Positions 1 to 6,932 are shown, counted from the first letter of the stretch. The stretch: DNA of 9,026 nt from a bacterium (GCA_021832495.1 JAKBKR010000061.1:1-9026); one strand, 5' to 3'. Numbers and translations are program-made. Notes: generated from the sequence alone by a model not told the origin.

Positions 1-3000
1 TCTTGACGTTGGCGAAGCCCTGGTCCCCTTGAGCGAAGGTGAGCAGCGGCGGATCGATGTTCATGTATGATAGGATTCCATTGTATTCCGTCTGATTGAG
101 AATAGCAGTTCCATTCCACGTGATTCCGGCCAGCATGGACAGGAACGGAATGGCTATCGGAGCCAGGAGGAGGCTGAGGGCTGAGTTCAGTCCGGAGACC
201 AGCAGATTGAATGCCACTCTAAACGCACTTTCGAGAACGCCCAAGAGAAAGTTGAGAGTGTTGATCGCCGAACTGACTGCCGCTGCGCACGCCGGGCACG
301 CCGCGCTGATGGCCGCCAGGATTGCCTGTCCTAACGCTACCAGCGACCCGATGGGGTTGTTCACGAAGGCGATGATCGCGTTGATGATGAACGAGGTCGC
401 GGACTCGACGATTCCGAGGATGGTCCCGAAGAGCGACTTGATGTCCTCCGTCCCTCCGCCGCTGTTGAACCCAGCGAGCGGAAGGAATACGGCGAGCTGT
501 CCGTCCTGGACCTGGAGACCCAGGAGCGCAATCCCGGTCGTGTTCAGCGCCTGGTAGGCGCTGGTGAGGTTCCCGGTGGAGTTGTAGATCGCCAGCTGCT
601 GGAGGAGCTCATTCGCACATGTTGCATTCATCGAAGCGGAGAGCGAGCCCGAGATGCCCAACTGGCTCGTGTATCCGTTCCGTACCGACATCTGGGCCCC
701 GTTCAGGCACCAGAAGACGTGGGACATGTTCGTCTGTAGGTTCCCGCGGTTGAGCGCGGCCGAGAAGTTCGTCGAGAGGTACGACGTGCGACTGATGAGC
801 AACGTGTTCAAGACGGGAGAGGAGCCGGTTGCGAACGGTGAGTGGGGGTACTGGGACGCACTTCCGTTGATGTTGAGGTAGAACGCGTAGAACTGCTGCT
901 CACCGGCCCAGCGGGGGCCGTATCCTGCCAGGGTTGTGAGCTCCCCGCTGTTGTTGACCAGGACCGCGGGCGACCGTTGCAAGGCTTCCACCTGGACGCT
1001 CACCGAGAAGCACGCGTTGTTGCCGCAGGTGGAGAGCCCGCCGACGGACCATGAGACACCGTTCGCCAGCGCCAAGGTGGGTGAGGTGATGGAACCCTGA
1101 TTCGGGCTCGCGTCCTGCTGGTGATAGAGCGTGAACCGCACCTGGAAACTGGTCTGCGAGTTGTCCAGCGGGAGCGTGTAGGCGTCATTGAAGGTGAACA
1201 CGCTGTTGCATCCGGTGCCATCGGTCACGAGCGGCGTGAGCTGGCCGGGATCGCTCGCCATAGACACCACGTCGACACCCACCGCGTCGGAGGGGTTGAT
1301 CTGGCAGACGTTGTTGTCGTTGGAGGCCTGCGAGATGGTCACGGCCAGCGCCAAGGGGTTCGTGCCCGACGGGTGCGTCCGGCTCATGGTGAAGCTATCA
1401 GGAACCCCGTCGCCTTGGGAGCTGAGAACCGTAGGATTGAGGGCACGCTGGTAGGTCAACGGGTCGGAGACGTACCCTGCATCCTGGGAGTGCTGCGTGC
1501 AGACCGTGCCGCAGGTCCCTCCATACGAAGTCCACAGGATGTACCGGTCGTACGTCGCATCATAGGCGGCCGCCCCGAGCGCCTTCATCCCGTTGGTGAT
1601 CTTCGTCCCGTTCAGCGAATCCCCTGTCACGTCCGCGTTCCATGGAGAGATTCCGAAGTCCGCGTCACCTAGGTAGGACGCCGTCAGGCCAAGGAGCTGG
1701 GAAGGAACGCCAAGCCGTGCGCACAACGACGTCGAGTTGTTGTACCCCCAGTAGTTCGAAGCCGCGACGGAAGCGCTGGAGGAGAGCACGTACGGGACCC
1801 CCTGGACCACGCTCAGCTTGTAATACTCCTCCGTCCAAGCGTGGAGCGCCACCGTGGACAGCTGGAAGGTCTTCGGATTGAATACCGTGTAGTTCGCGTT
1901 TGATGGCTGCGTGCAGTTCAGGATCGGGGTTGTGATTCCATGGCCTTGGAGAAGCCCCTGGTGGGTCGGGTCCGCGTGGCCTGGGTCGGTGTAGTAGGAC
2001 AATGCCAGATTGACCTCGGTGATGCTCCCTACTGCGTACGGGTTGGCCGTAGAAGCCATGACCTGCCACTGGCCTGGCTTCTGGAACAGCCCGATGGTCA
2101 TCCCGGGGACCTTGGGCATCTGCCCGAGAGTAGGGGTGGCGTTGAGCAGGTCGATGGTCTCGGTGTTCTGGCTCAGAGCGGGGAGGGTAAACATGTCTCC
2201 CCACGGGTCAATGAGTTGGACCGTGATGGTAGAGTCCACGGTCGAGGAGTTCGTCACGTTCAACTGGACGAAGAGCGAGGCATCGTGGAAGGCGACTGCC
2301 GGGCCCGCGTAGTAGACACCGGTGAGGTTGACGACCCCCGTCGACGTGGTCCCGTAGGGCGCGACGTTATCGCTCCGGAAGCTGTCCGAGATGAAATGCG
2401 ACCCATCGGGGATGCCGTCCCCCGCCGTGTTCGCGTCGAACGGGTTGCTTGGGAACCCCGTTACTGAGCCGGAAATCTCTTGGAGCGTGGTGAGGCCGTC
2501 GCTGTCAGGGTCCGCGCTCAGGTTGCCGAAGTTCGCGATGGCCCCCTCGGAGATGTAATCGGTGAACCCGGTCCCGTAGTAGGTGAGCGACGGTTGCTGC
2601 GAATCGGCGTGGCATGGGAACGTGTGGGTGACCGTGGCCTCGAAGGCGTTCGGAAGACCGTCGCCGTCACAATCAGGGCTGGATGTGAGGGTTGTCGAAG
2701 CCGTCCCGCTCGTCTGATAGGGGGCGGTGAAGGGGCTCGCGACCGTGAGGTTGAGCGCGTAGTTCCCCGTGTAGTTGTAGTCGTGGTAGGCGGTCTCCGT
2801 GTTCGAGCTGGATGGGATCACCGACGTGTTTCCGTCGCCCCATTGCCAAGTGAAGGCATACGCGGTCACATGATGGTTGATGTCCGCGTAGGACCCTAGA
2901 GAGTACGCGGTGAAGGGGGATGTATGGTTCTCCCCCGTCGACCCGTACTGCTCATAGGGATAGACCACAAGCTGGGGGTCGTCCAAGGCCCGGACGTACC

Positions 3001-5857
3001 CGGTCGCCGTGATGGGGGAACCCGCGAATGGTCCCGACAAGGTGAGCGAAGCCGTGTAGTTCCCGGGGACGAGGTAGGTGTGCCCAGGGTTGAACGCGAG
3101 CGTGGTGTTGCCGTCGCCCCAAGTCCACAGGGCATTCACGTAGGGCGAATCGGCGAGCGCCGCAAGTGCGGAAGTGTGGAAGAGCGTGAAGTTGTCGACC
3201 GTGAGGGTTCTCGATGGGAAGGTCACCGTGGGGAACGTCGCGTTTACCACGATGGTCTGGGAGGTGGTCGCGACCTGCCCCTCGGCTGTTTGCACGGTGA
3301 GCGTTGCCGTGTAACTCCCGCCGACGGTGTAGACGTGCTGGACGACAGCTCCCGGCATGCCATACCCCCCGGCCAGAACGCCGTCCCCGAAGTTCCAGGC
3401 GAAGGCCAGACCTCCGACCCCGATCCAGCTGTTGACCCGTGACCTGGACGCGTTGAAGGTGACCAACGTGTAGACGTTGGGGTGAGTGTTCGACGCGACG
3501 AAGCTCACGGTCGGAGTGGGCATCACGACGTTGATGAGGCTGAAGTTGGCCGAGGTGGACCCGTTCGGGCTTGAGGCGTAACTGACCACCAGGTATTGGG
3601 AAGCGTAGCGGAAGACCTTGGTGACGTTGGCGCTCGTGTTCGCGTTGAGATAGGACTGCTTGACCGTGCTCCCGTCCCCGAACTGCCAGAGAACGCCAGT
3701 GTTCCCGCTCCTCATCTGGGACGACAGGTTGGCGTAGTAGACGCTCGGAACGCCGTCGGCCGTGGTCCTGGAGGTCAGGTACGGCGCCTGGACCTTGGGC
3801 GCGGTGTCGTTCGCGGTCAGCAGGTAGGTGTCTGTGATGGTGAGGTTGGCGTACCCCGCCGCGCCGTACCCGTCCGTGGCCTTCACGGACATGTTGTACC
3901 ATGCACCTTGAGCCCAGTTGTAGTTGAAGAGAGCCCAATCCAGAGTGGGTCCCGAGGGACCGGCCCCCGTGCATCCGAAGAAGACGGTCCCGTCGCCCAT
4001 CGTCCAGTTCGCGCAGATCTTCGTGTCCGCCGGAGAGAAGAAGTCCGTGTGGATGAACACCGGCTCGCTCGTCGACATGTAGTTCTCGGAGACGTTGGCG
4101 TACTGCTGGTTCGGTGGGTTCGAGTTCGTGAACTGCTGGGTGATGTAGTAGGTGGTCGCCCCCGTGCCCTGGTAGTACCAGTAGGTGTAGACCGTTGTCC
4201 CGCCGCTCGAACCGTAGCCGCGGTAGTAGAGCTCTAGGGCGTAGCGGTGACCGAGGCTGAAAGTCCGATAGGGGAAGTAATAGTCGCTGGCCGGCCACAG
4301 GAGCCGGTGCCAGGTCAGGTTCTGGGTCCCATCCTCAATGATGGTGGCGTCCACCGACTGCATGTTGGAGTTGTTCGGGATGTACACCTCGACGCTGGCG
4401 TTGACATAGAGACCGTCCACACCGACGATGGGCTTGACGTCGGTGAATTGCGCTGTGGTCGAGGTCGTCAGGGTGCTTGCGTAGGGGTTGGTGACGGTGA
4501 GCCCCACCGACTCGTTCCGGACCGTGTAGGAAACCGTTCTTCCCTCGTACCCGTTGCTGCCGCCCGATGCCGCTGTCCAACTGCTGTTCGTCAGAGCGGC
4601 GAGCCTTGCGATGTTCGTGTAGTTGGACTCGTTGAGGAAGGCCGTCTGACCGACCGGAAGAACGACCCCTCGGTGGCCGACCACCGAGGAACTCGCGGTG
4701 ACGTTGATCGGAGCGAGCACGCTGCACTGGACATAGATGGGCTTGCTGTGATTCCCCTGAATTGACTGAACGAACGGATAGTAGGTTCCGGTCGCAGTGT
4801 AAATGTGGGTCGCATTGAACCCGGTCCCGTATGTGCCATCCCCGAAGTTCCACTCCACCGTCAGGTTCGGGAGTTCGTACGGATTGGGGTCGGTCAGGTT
4901 CAGCCTCATGGTCACCGGGATTCCGGCGGTCGCAGAGCCGGGGTGGGCGGGGCAGATCCCGCCAAGCGAGCGCTCTTGGACAGCGATGTAGAGGAATGCG
5001 CGGGCCGAGACTTGGGACGTCAGGTTGGTCACGGTCACCGAGACCATGTAGGTGGCGTTGATGGCGTAGGTGTGGAAGACGCTCGCGCCGTAGCTGGTAT
5101 TCCCGTCGCCGAAGTTCCATTGGAACAGTAGCCCGTCGTTGGGGGAACGACCAGACAGAGGGATTCCGGTGGCCATCGCGTCGAACTCGATGGGCTCTTC
5201 GACCCACATGGGCGGGAACCCGTTCGTTGCGCAGACTTGGCCGACGCTCTGGTTCTGGGAGTTGCAGGGAGCCGCGATGAACACCCCAAACGTGGGTTCG
5301 ACCACGTTAATCTGGATCGTGGCGATCTTGAAGTCAAGCTGGCCATCGTACACCGTAACGCTGACTACGTATGAGCCCGGGAGCTTGTAGGTGAAGTTCA
5401 CCGCTACCGGGACAGAGCAGTTGCCGCAGACAGAACTTGGCCCGGCATTTTCGACCGTGCTCGCGGGCAACCCGCTCTGGGATGTGGGACCAAAGGACCA
5501 GAAGAGGTGGTAGCCGGTGTGGAAGACGAGGAGGCTCGAGCTGTTGTTGAGCCCGAGGGTGTTCCCACCTGAGACGTTGGCGAAGAAGTAGACCGGTTGC
5601 CCCACGTAGAACGTCGACGAGGCCAGGGGCCCTTGGGCGTGAAGACTGGCGATGACGGGGTAGTGTCCGGAGTTGGGTCCCGGGTCGGCTCCCTTGGCTA
5701 GCGAACTGAACGCCGAGACAACTAGAATGGCGACTACGACGTAGCATATGCTCGCCCAGACTGGGCGATGGCGCGGTACCTCGAGAACCTTGATTTTCCT
5801 CGGCGCGACGATTTCGGTCGATGGCTCTCTCTTCGCTGAAACAGATACGGTCGGCAT
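1..5857 (-). CDS. Giant multi-PKD-domain cell-surface protein (3' end beyond window)
   Basis: Likely an anchored or secreted extracytoplasmic protein for adhesion or envelope structure; no enzymatic motif is seen. The frame has no stop from the ATG at 5857 to position 2, giving at least 1952 residues. Residues 20-31 are basic, followed by a hydrophobic helix at about 33-50 (signal anchor or signal peptide). PKD-like motifs W-x-F/W/M-G-D-G start at about W247, W336, W618, W724, W821, W911 and W1004, with a degenerate WSFGP at W120. Most are followed by the usual H-x-Y...G-x-Y...V-x-L-x-V strand pattern. Calcium-loop motifs lie at 1062-1073, 1116-1127 and about 1141-1151. Beyond these is a less recognisable region with paired cysteines. 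Residues 1806-1912 are largely hydrophobic. More than 30 N-x-S/T sequons occur in the PKD half. The start is uncertain: the frame stays open up to 6163, and in-frame ATGs at 5962 and 6013 are alternatives. No start codon lies between 5857 and the helix. Confidence 0.93.
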   Translation of the reverse strand, partial: MPTVSVSAKREPSTEIVAPRKIKVLEVPRHRPVWASICYVVVAILVVSAFSSLAKGADPGPNSGHYPVIASLHAQGPLASSTFYVGQPVYFFANVSGGNTLGLNNSSSLLVFHTGYHLFWSFGPTSQSGLPASTVENAGPSSVCGNCSVPVAVNFTYKLPGSYVVSVTVYDGQLDFKIATIQINVVEPTFGVFIAAPCNSQNQSVGQVCATNGFPPMWVEEPIEFDAMATGIPLSGRSPNDGLLFQWNFGDGNTSYGASVFHTYAINATYMVSVTVTNLTSQVSARAFLYIAVQERSLGGICPAHPGSATAGIPVTMRLNLTDPNPYELPNLTVEWNFGDGTYGTGFNATHIYTATGTYYPFVQSIQGNHSKPIYVQCSVLAPINVTASSSVVGHRGVVLPVGQTAFLNESNYTNIARLAALTNSSWTAASGGSNGYEGRTVSYTVRNESVGLTVTNPYASTLTTSTTAQFTDVKPIVGVDGLYVNASVEVYIPNNSNMQSVDATIIEDGTQNLTWHRLLWPASDYYFPYRTFSLGHRYALELYYRGYGSSGGTTVYTYWYYQGTGATTYYITQQFTNSNPPNQQYANVSENYMSTSEPVFIHTDFFSPADTKICANWTMGDGTVFFGCTGAGPSGPTLDWALFNYNWAQGAWYNMSVKATDGYGAAGYANLTITDTYLLTANDTAPKVQAPYLTSRTTADGVPSVYYANLSSQMRSGNTGVLWQFGDGSTVKQSYLNANTSANVTKVFRYASQYLVVSYASSPNGSTSANFSLINVVMPTPTVSFVASNTHPNVYTLVTFNASRSRVNSWIGVGGLAFAWNFGDGVLAGGYGMPGAVVQHVYTVGGSYTATLTVQTAEGQVATTSQTIVVNATFPTVTFPSRTLTVDNFTLFHTSALAALADSPYVNALWTWGDGNTTLAFNPGHTYLVPGNYTASLTLSGPFAGSPITATGYVRALDDPQLVVYPYEQYGSTGENHTSPFTAYSLGSYADINHHVTAYAFTWQWGDGNTSVIPSSSNTETAYHDYNYTGNYALNLTVASPFTAPYQTSGTASTTLTSSPDCDGDGLPNAFEATVTHTFPCHADSQQPSLTYYGTGFTDYISEGAIANFGNLSADPDSDGLTTLQEISGSVTGFPSNPFDANTAGDGIPDGSHFISDSFRSDNVAPYGTTSTGVVNLTGVYYAGPAVAFHDASLFVQLNVTNSSTVDSTITVQLIDPWGDMFTLPALSQNTETIDLLNATPTLGQMPKVPGMTIGLFQKPGQWQVMASTANPYAVGSITEVNLALSYYTDPGHADPTHQGLLQGHGITTPILNCTQPSNANYTVFNPKTFQLSTVALHAWTEEYYKLSVVQGVPYVLSSSASVAASNYWGYNNSTSLCARLGVPSQLLGLTASYLGDADFGISPWNADVTGDSLNGTKITNGMKALGAAAYDATYDRYILWTSYGGTCGTVCTQHSQDAGYVSDPLTYQRALNPTVLSSQGDGVPDSFTMSRTHPSGTNPLALAVTISQASNDNNVCQINPSDAVGVDVVSMASDPGQLTPLVTDGTGCNSVFTFNDAYTLPLDNSQTSFQVRFTLYHQQDASPNQGSITSPTLALANGVSWSVGGLSTCGNNACFSVSVQVEALQRSPAVLVNNSGELTTLAGYGPRWAGEQQFYAFYLNINGSASQYPHSPFATGSSPVLNTLLISRTSYLSTNFSAALNRGNLQTNMSHVFWCLNGAQMSVRNGYTSQLGISGSLSASMNATCANELLQQLAIYNSTGNLTSAYQALNTTGIALLGLQVQDGQLAVFLPLAGFNSGGGTEDIKSLFGTILGIVESATSFIINAIIAFVNNPIGSLVALGQAILAAISAACPACAAAVSSAINTLNFLLGVLESAFRVAFNLLVSGLNSALSLLLAPIAIPFLSMLAGITWNGTAILNQTEYNGILSYMNIDPPLLTFAQGDQGFANVK
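122..442 (-). other. Hydrophobic, helix-rich block in the giant surface protein
   Basis: Residues about 1806-1912 are rich in Ala, Leu, Ile, Val and Phe with regularly spaced Ser, Asn and Gly and very few charges. The pattern is of several consecutive amphipathic or membrane helices rather than the beta-sandwich composition seen upstream. It is followed by hydrophilic sequence (WNGTAILNQTEYN...), so it is not a simple C-terminal anchor. Its role is unknown: membrane insertion, oligomerisation and lipid contact are all possible. Confidence 0.7.
2407..2674 (-). other. Calcium-loop (DxDxDG) hinge within the giant surface protein
   Basis: Just after the last PKD-like repeat the protein carries D1062-C-D1064-G-D1066-G-L-P-N-A-F-E1073, then D1116-P-D1118-S-D1120-G-L-T-T-L-Q-E1127, then a weaker D1141...D1147-G-I-P-D. 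The first two match the thrombospondin-type-3 / EF-hand-like DxDxDGxxxxxE loop found in many prokaryotic surface proteins, where calcium stiffens the stalk. The Cys inside the first loop (C1063) and another about 19 residues later (FPC) could form a disulfide; this is inference. A further GDGVPD lies at about residues 1482-1487. Confidence 0.75.
5691..5801 (-). other. Signal-anchor/signal-peptide segment of the giant surface protein
   Basis: Counting from the ATG at 5857, residues 20-31 carry R20, K21, K23, R29, H30 and R31. They are followed by an uncharged hydrophobic run, about residues 33-50 (WASICYVVVAILVVSAF), then small residues SSLAKG and the Asn/Ser/Thr-rich ectodomain. This is the pattern of Sec targeting with an N-in/C-out orientation. 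The pre-helix region of at least 33 residues is long for a cleaved signal peptide, so an uncleaved anchor is equally possible. Confidence 0.75.
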
Positions 5858-6104
5858 GGGCGGATGTACCTTGACAAGGTCACGGAACGACGAGGTAGCC
5901 CTCAGGATTGGCGGGTATCTCTTCCTCTTCACCCGATCCAGGCTTTGGGCCCGCTTATTCATGGTCGAGTTCTCAGGTAGGCGCTTGCTCGCCGAAGAAA
6001 GGCTGGCTGCCATGGAACGATGCCTCGGATGGGTGGCAGCTTGACCACCTTCGCGTATTTCAAGAATGGCCTGGCCAGAACACTCGACGGCCGACGATGA
6101 AAGG

Positions 6105-6120
6105 TTCGACGAGCGTCGAA
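6105..6120. repeat. 16-bp palindrome TTCGACG-AG-CGTCGAA
   Basis: Two perfect 7-bp arms (6105-6111 and 6114-6120) are separated by 2 bp, the size of a dimeric regulator's operator. It lies about 90 bp upstream of the ATG at 6013 and about 250 bp upstream of the ATG at 5857 of the giant gene, on that gene's promoter side. No regulator is identified, and a chance origin in GC-rich DNA is possible. Confidence 0.5.
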
Positions 6121-6244
6121 AGAAGGCTCGGGGAGGATTCAAGACCCACGTATGGATGCTGATTCAGGCGAGTGCAGGACCCATGAGTTTCGGCTTGGCC
6201 CCGATAGGGCGATGAGTGCGGGGGCAAGCACAAAAGTTGATAAG

Positions 6245-6311
6245 GATGGCACTCGCCCCGTACTAATCGACGTTAGCGACGTACTTCTGGTAGTACGGGA
6301 CGAGCGCCACC
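6245..6311 (-). repeat. Long hairpin with 21-nt arms upstream of the giant gene
   Basis: Arm 6245-6265 and arm 6291-6311 are inverted copies with 18 of 21 Watson-Crick matches. The inner nine, CCCGTACTA/TAGTACGGG, are perfect, and the loop is 25 nt. The three mismatches (6246/6310, 6251/6305, 6256/6300) are all A-C on the plus strand. They would therefore be G-U wobbles in a minus-strand RNA, giving an unbroken 21-bp stem there. This suggests, without proving, a role in a minus-strand transcript, such as a long leader of the giant gene or a small RNA. Confidence 0.7.
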
Positions 6312-6355
6312 TTCATCTGCGGTCCTCGCCCGGAGCTTCTGGGTCGTGATGACTC

Positions 6356-6365
6356 GGGAGGTGAG
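6356..6365 (+). promoter_or_regulatory. Strong Shine-Dalgarno GGGAGGTGAG
   Basis: It is complementary to the archaeal 16S rRNA 3' end (anti-SD CACCTCC) and ends 7 nt before the ATG at 6373. It selects that ATG over the in-frame ATGs at 6346 and 6349, which lie upstream of it. Confidence 0.85.
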
Positions 6366-6372
6366 AAAGAAA

Positions 6373-6603
6373 ATGACTGAACTAACCATCGGCTATCGGG
6401 GTAGGAGACTCCGCCTCAGCGAGATTGAACTTGAGGGCAAGCGCCAAGAAGTGGTCGACCTTCGGAGCGGAAGCCTTCCGTCGTTCGGCGTGAAGCCCAA
6501 GGACTGCGCGCACCCGGAAGCGTACTCCATGCCGTTCGCATTGGGCGAGCGGATGGGCGGGTGGTTCTGCGCCCTGTGCGGCGAAGTGCAGAGCACCGAG
6601 TAG
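6373..6603 (+). CDS. Small putative zinc-binding protein (CxH...CxxC), 76 residues
   Basis: I do not recognise a named family. The N-terminal half (residues 1-33, TELTIGYRGRRLRLSEIELE...) alternates charged and hydrophobic residues like short beta strands. The C-terminal half carries C45-x-H47 and, 18 residues later, C66-x-x-C69-G inside a G-W-F-C-A-L-C-G turn. This is a plausible CHCC zinc knuckle, typical of small DNA- or RNA-binding or adaptor proteins. The start is set by the GGGAGGTGAG site 7 nt upstream. It is divergent from the giant gene and is followed 41 bp later by a 10-bp GC-rich hairpin and then the palindrome region. No function can be assigned. Confidence 0.85.
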   Translation: MTELTIGYRGRRLRLSEIELEGKRQEVVDLRSGSLPSFGVKPKDCAHPEAYSMPFALGERMGGWFCALCGEVQSTE

Positions 6604-6644
6604 GCGCGGTGTAGCGGCGAATCTTTGGGTTCCATTCGTAGACC

Positions 6645-6672
6645 GGAGGGAGGCGTAGAGGTGCCTCCCTCC
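6645..6672. repeat. 10-bp GC-rich hairpin, possible transcription end of the 6373 gene
   Basis: GGAGGGAGGC (6645-6654) pairs perfectly with GCCTCCCTCC (6663-6672) across an 8-nt loop, 41 bp after the stop of the small zinc-protein gene. No T tract follows on either strand, so it is neither a classical intrinsic terminator nor the usual T-rich archaeal one. It could be an mRNA 3'-end stabiliser or the first of the palindrome series. Confidence 0.65.
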
Positions 6673-6737
6673 CCAACCACCAGGGCATCGAGACTCACAC
6701 ACATGCATACGTATTCCTGAACCGGCCCCTCGCTCCA

Positions 6738-6758
6738 ATGGCTGTCATTGACAGCCAT
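6738..6758. repeat. Stem-loop copy A: 10-bp-arm palindrome ATGGCTGTCA-T-TGACAGCCAT
   Basis: The arms (6738-6747, 6749-6758) are perfect with a 1-bp centre. It is the first of three related GGCTGT/ACAGCC stem-loops in this region and is followed by AGCCATCCCCATGGGCCGTC (6753-6772), which recurs after copy B with 18 of 20 bases identical. Confidence 0.8.
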
Positions 6759-6777
6759 CCCCATGGGCCGTCTGAAC

Positions 6778-6797
6778 TTTGGGAACTGGTTCCCAAA
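6778..6797. repeat. Palindrome TTTGGGAAC-TG-GTTCCCAAA
   Basis: Two perfect 9-bp arms around a 2-bp centre. A second copy lies at 6887-6906 in inverted orientation. It resembles a dimeric transcription-factor operator in size and symmetry. No known archaeal origin-recognition box is matched. Confidence 0.8.
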
Positions 6798-6805
6798 TCC
6801 CTGAA

Positions 6806-6822
6806 GGCTGGTACGACCAGCC
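6806..6822. repeat. Stem-loop copy B: GGCTGGT-ACG-ACCAGCC
   Basis: Perfect 7-bp arms around 3 bp. It is related to copy A by position and by the following AGCCATCCACATGGGCCATC (6819-6838). A T-A pair in copy A's stem is a G-C pair here, so pairing is kept although the sequence changed. Confidence 0.8.
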
Positions 6823-6851
6823 ATCCACATGGGCCATCGAGCGGAGGGCGA

Positions 6852-6878
6852 GTCCTTACGTGTATAGGATAGAAGGAC
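6852..6878. repeat. Weak hairpin GTCCTT/AAGGAC
   Basis: 6-bp arms (6852-6857 and 6873-6878) with a 15-nt loop. It is the weakest inverted repeat of the cluster and could be chance. Confidence 0.4.
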
Positions 6879-6886
6879 CATCTCCA

Positions 6887-6906
6887 TTTGGGAACCAGTT
6901 CCCAAT
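6887..6906. repeat. Palindrome TTTGGGAAC-CA-GTTCCCAAT, inverted copy of 6778-6797
   Basis: Its inner arms TTGGGAAC/GTTCCCAA (6888-6895, 6898-6905) are perfect. The CA centre replaces TG, so 6886-6905 is the exact reverse complement of 6779-6798, oriented against the first copy. The two copies flank stem-loop B. Confidence 0.75.
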
Positions 6907-6913
6907 TCCCAAT

Positions 6914-6932
6914 GGGCTGTTACGGACAGCCC
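6914..6932. repeat. Stem-loop copy C: GGGCTGT-TACGG-ACAGCCC
   Basis: Perfect 7-bp arms (6914-6920, 6926-6932) and a 5-nt loop. The loop TACGG resembles TACGA, the loop of copy B read as a 6-bp stem. It is the third related stem-loop of the region. Confidence 0.8.

Larger units (their letters stand above)
5858..6372. other. Divergent intergenic region between the giant gene and the small zinc-protein gene
   Basis: About 515 bp with no convincing gene of its own. It must hold promoters for the minus-strand giant gene and the plus-strand gene at 6373. The giant gene's frame is open through 6163, so part of it may be coding if the ATG at 6013 or 5962 is used; the ATG at 6013 has a weak GAGG 9 nt upstream. 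It contains a 16-bp palindrome (6105-6120) and a 21-bp-arm hairpin (6245-6311). A weak TATA-like AAAAGTTGATAAGG at about 6232-6245 could serve the plus-strand gene, but I would not call it. Confidence 0.6.

Noticed and set aside
1121..2899. Several 130-183 codon plus-strand open frames antisense to the giant gene
   Set aside because: They are Val/Gly/Arg-rich antisense shadows of GC-rich coding DNA with no motifs.
2952..4298. 448-codon Arg/His-rich minus-strand open frame overlapping the giant gene
   Set aside because: It is the shifted frame of the giant gene. Its composition (Arg, His, Gly, Leu runs) is that of a GC-rich shadow frame, while the overlapping frame has clear PKD motifs.
4335..5207. 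290-codon minus-strand open frame
   Set aside because: It is another shadow of the giant gene, with no domain signature and Arg/His-rich composition.
5748..6044. 98-codon plus-strand frame antisense to the start of the giant gene
   Set aside because: It overlaps the membrane segment of the giant protein, has no recognisable features and no ribosome-binding site.
6100..6130. tRNA T-arm-like GGTTCGA
   Set aside because: No acceptor stem, D arm or anticodon arm can be built around it; it is part of a 16-bp palindrome.
6230..6246. TATA-like CACAAAAGTTGATAAGG as promoter of the 6373 gene
   Set aside because: The match is weak and it would leave a leader of about 100 nt. It is noted in the intergenic entry but not called as a feature.
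6152..6349. 65-codon plus-strand frame just before the small zinc-protein gene
   Set aside because: It runs through the 21-bp-arm hairpin and has no Shine-Dalgarno and no motif. I treat the region as intergenic.
6393..6905. 118-170 codon minus-strand frames covering the 6373 gene and palindrome region
   Set aside because: They are shadows of a well-supported plus-strand gene plus palindromic DNA, with no domain or translation signal.
6778..6906. Archaeal origin-recognition boxes (ORB)
   Set aside because: The palindromes do not match the ORB consensus as I know it, and no orc1/cdc6 gene is in the window.
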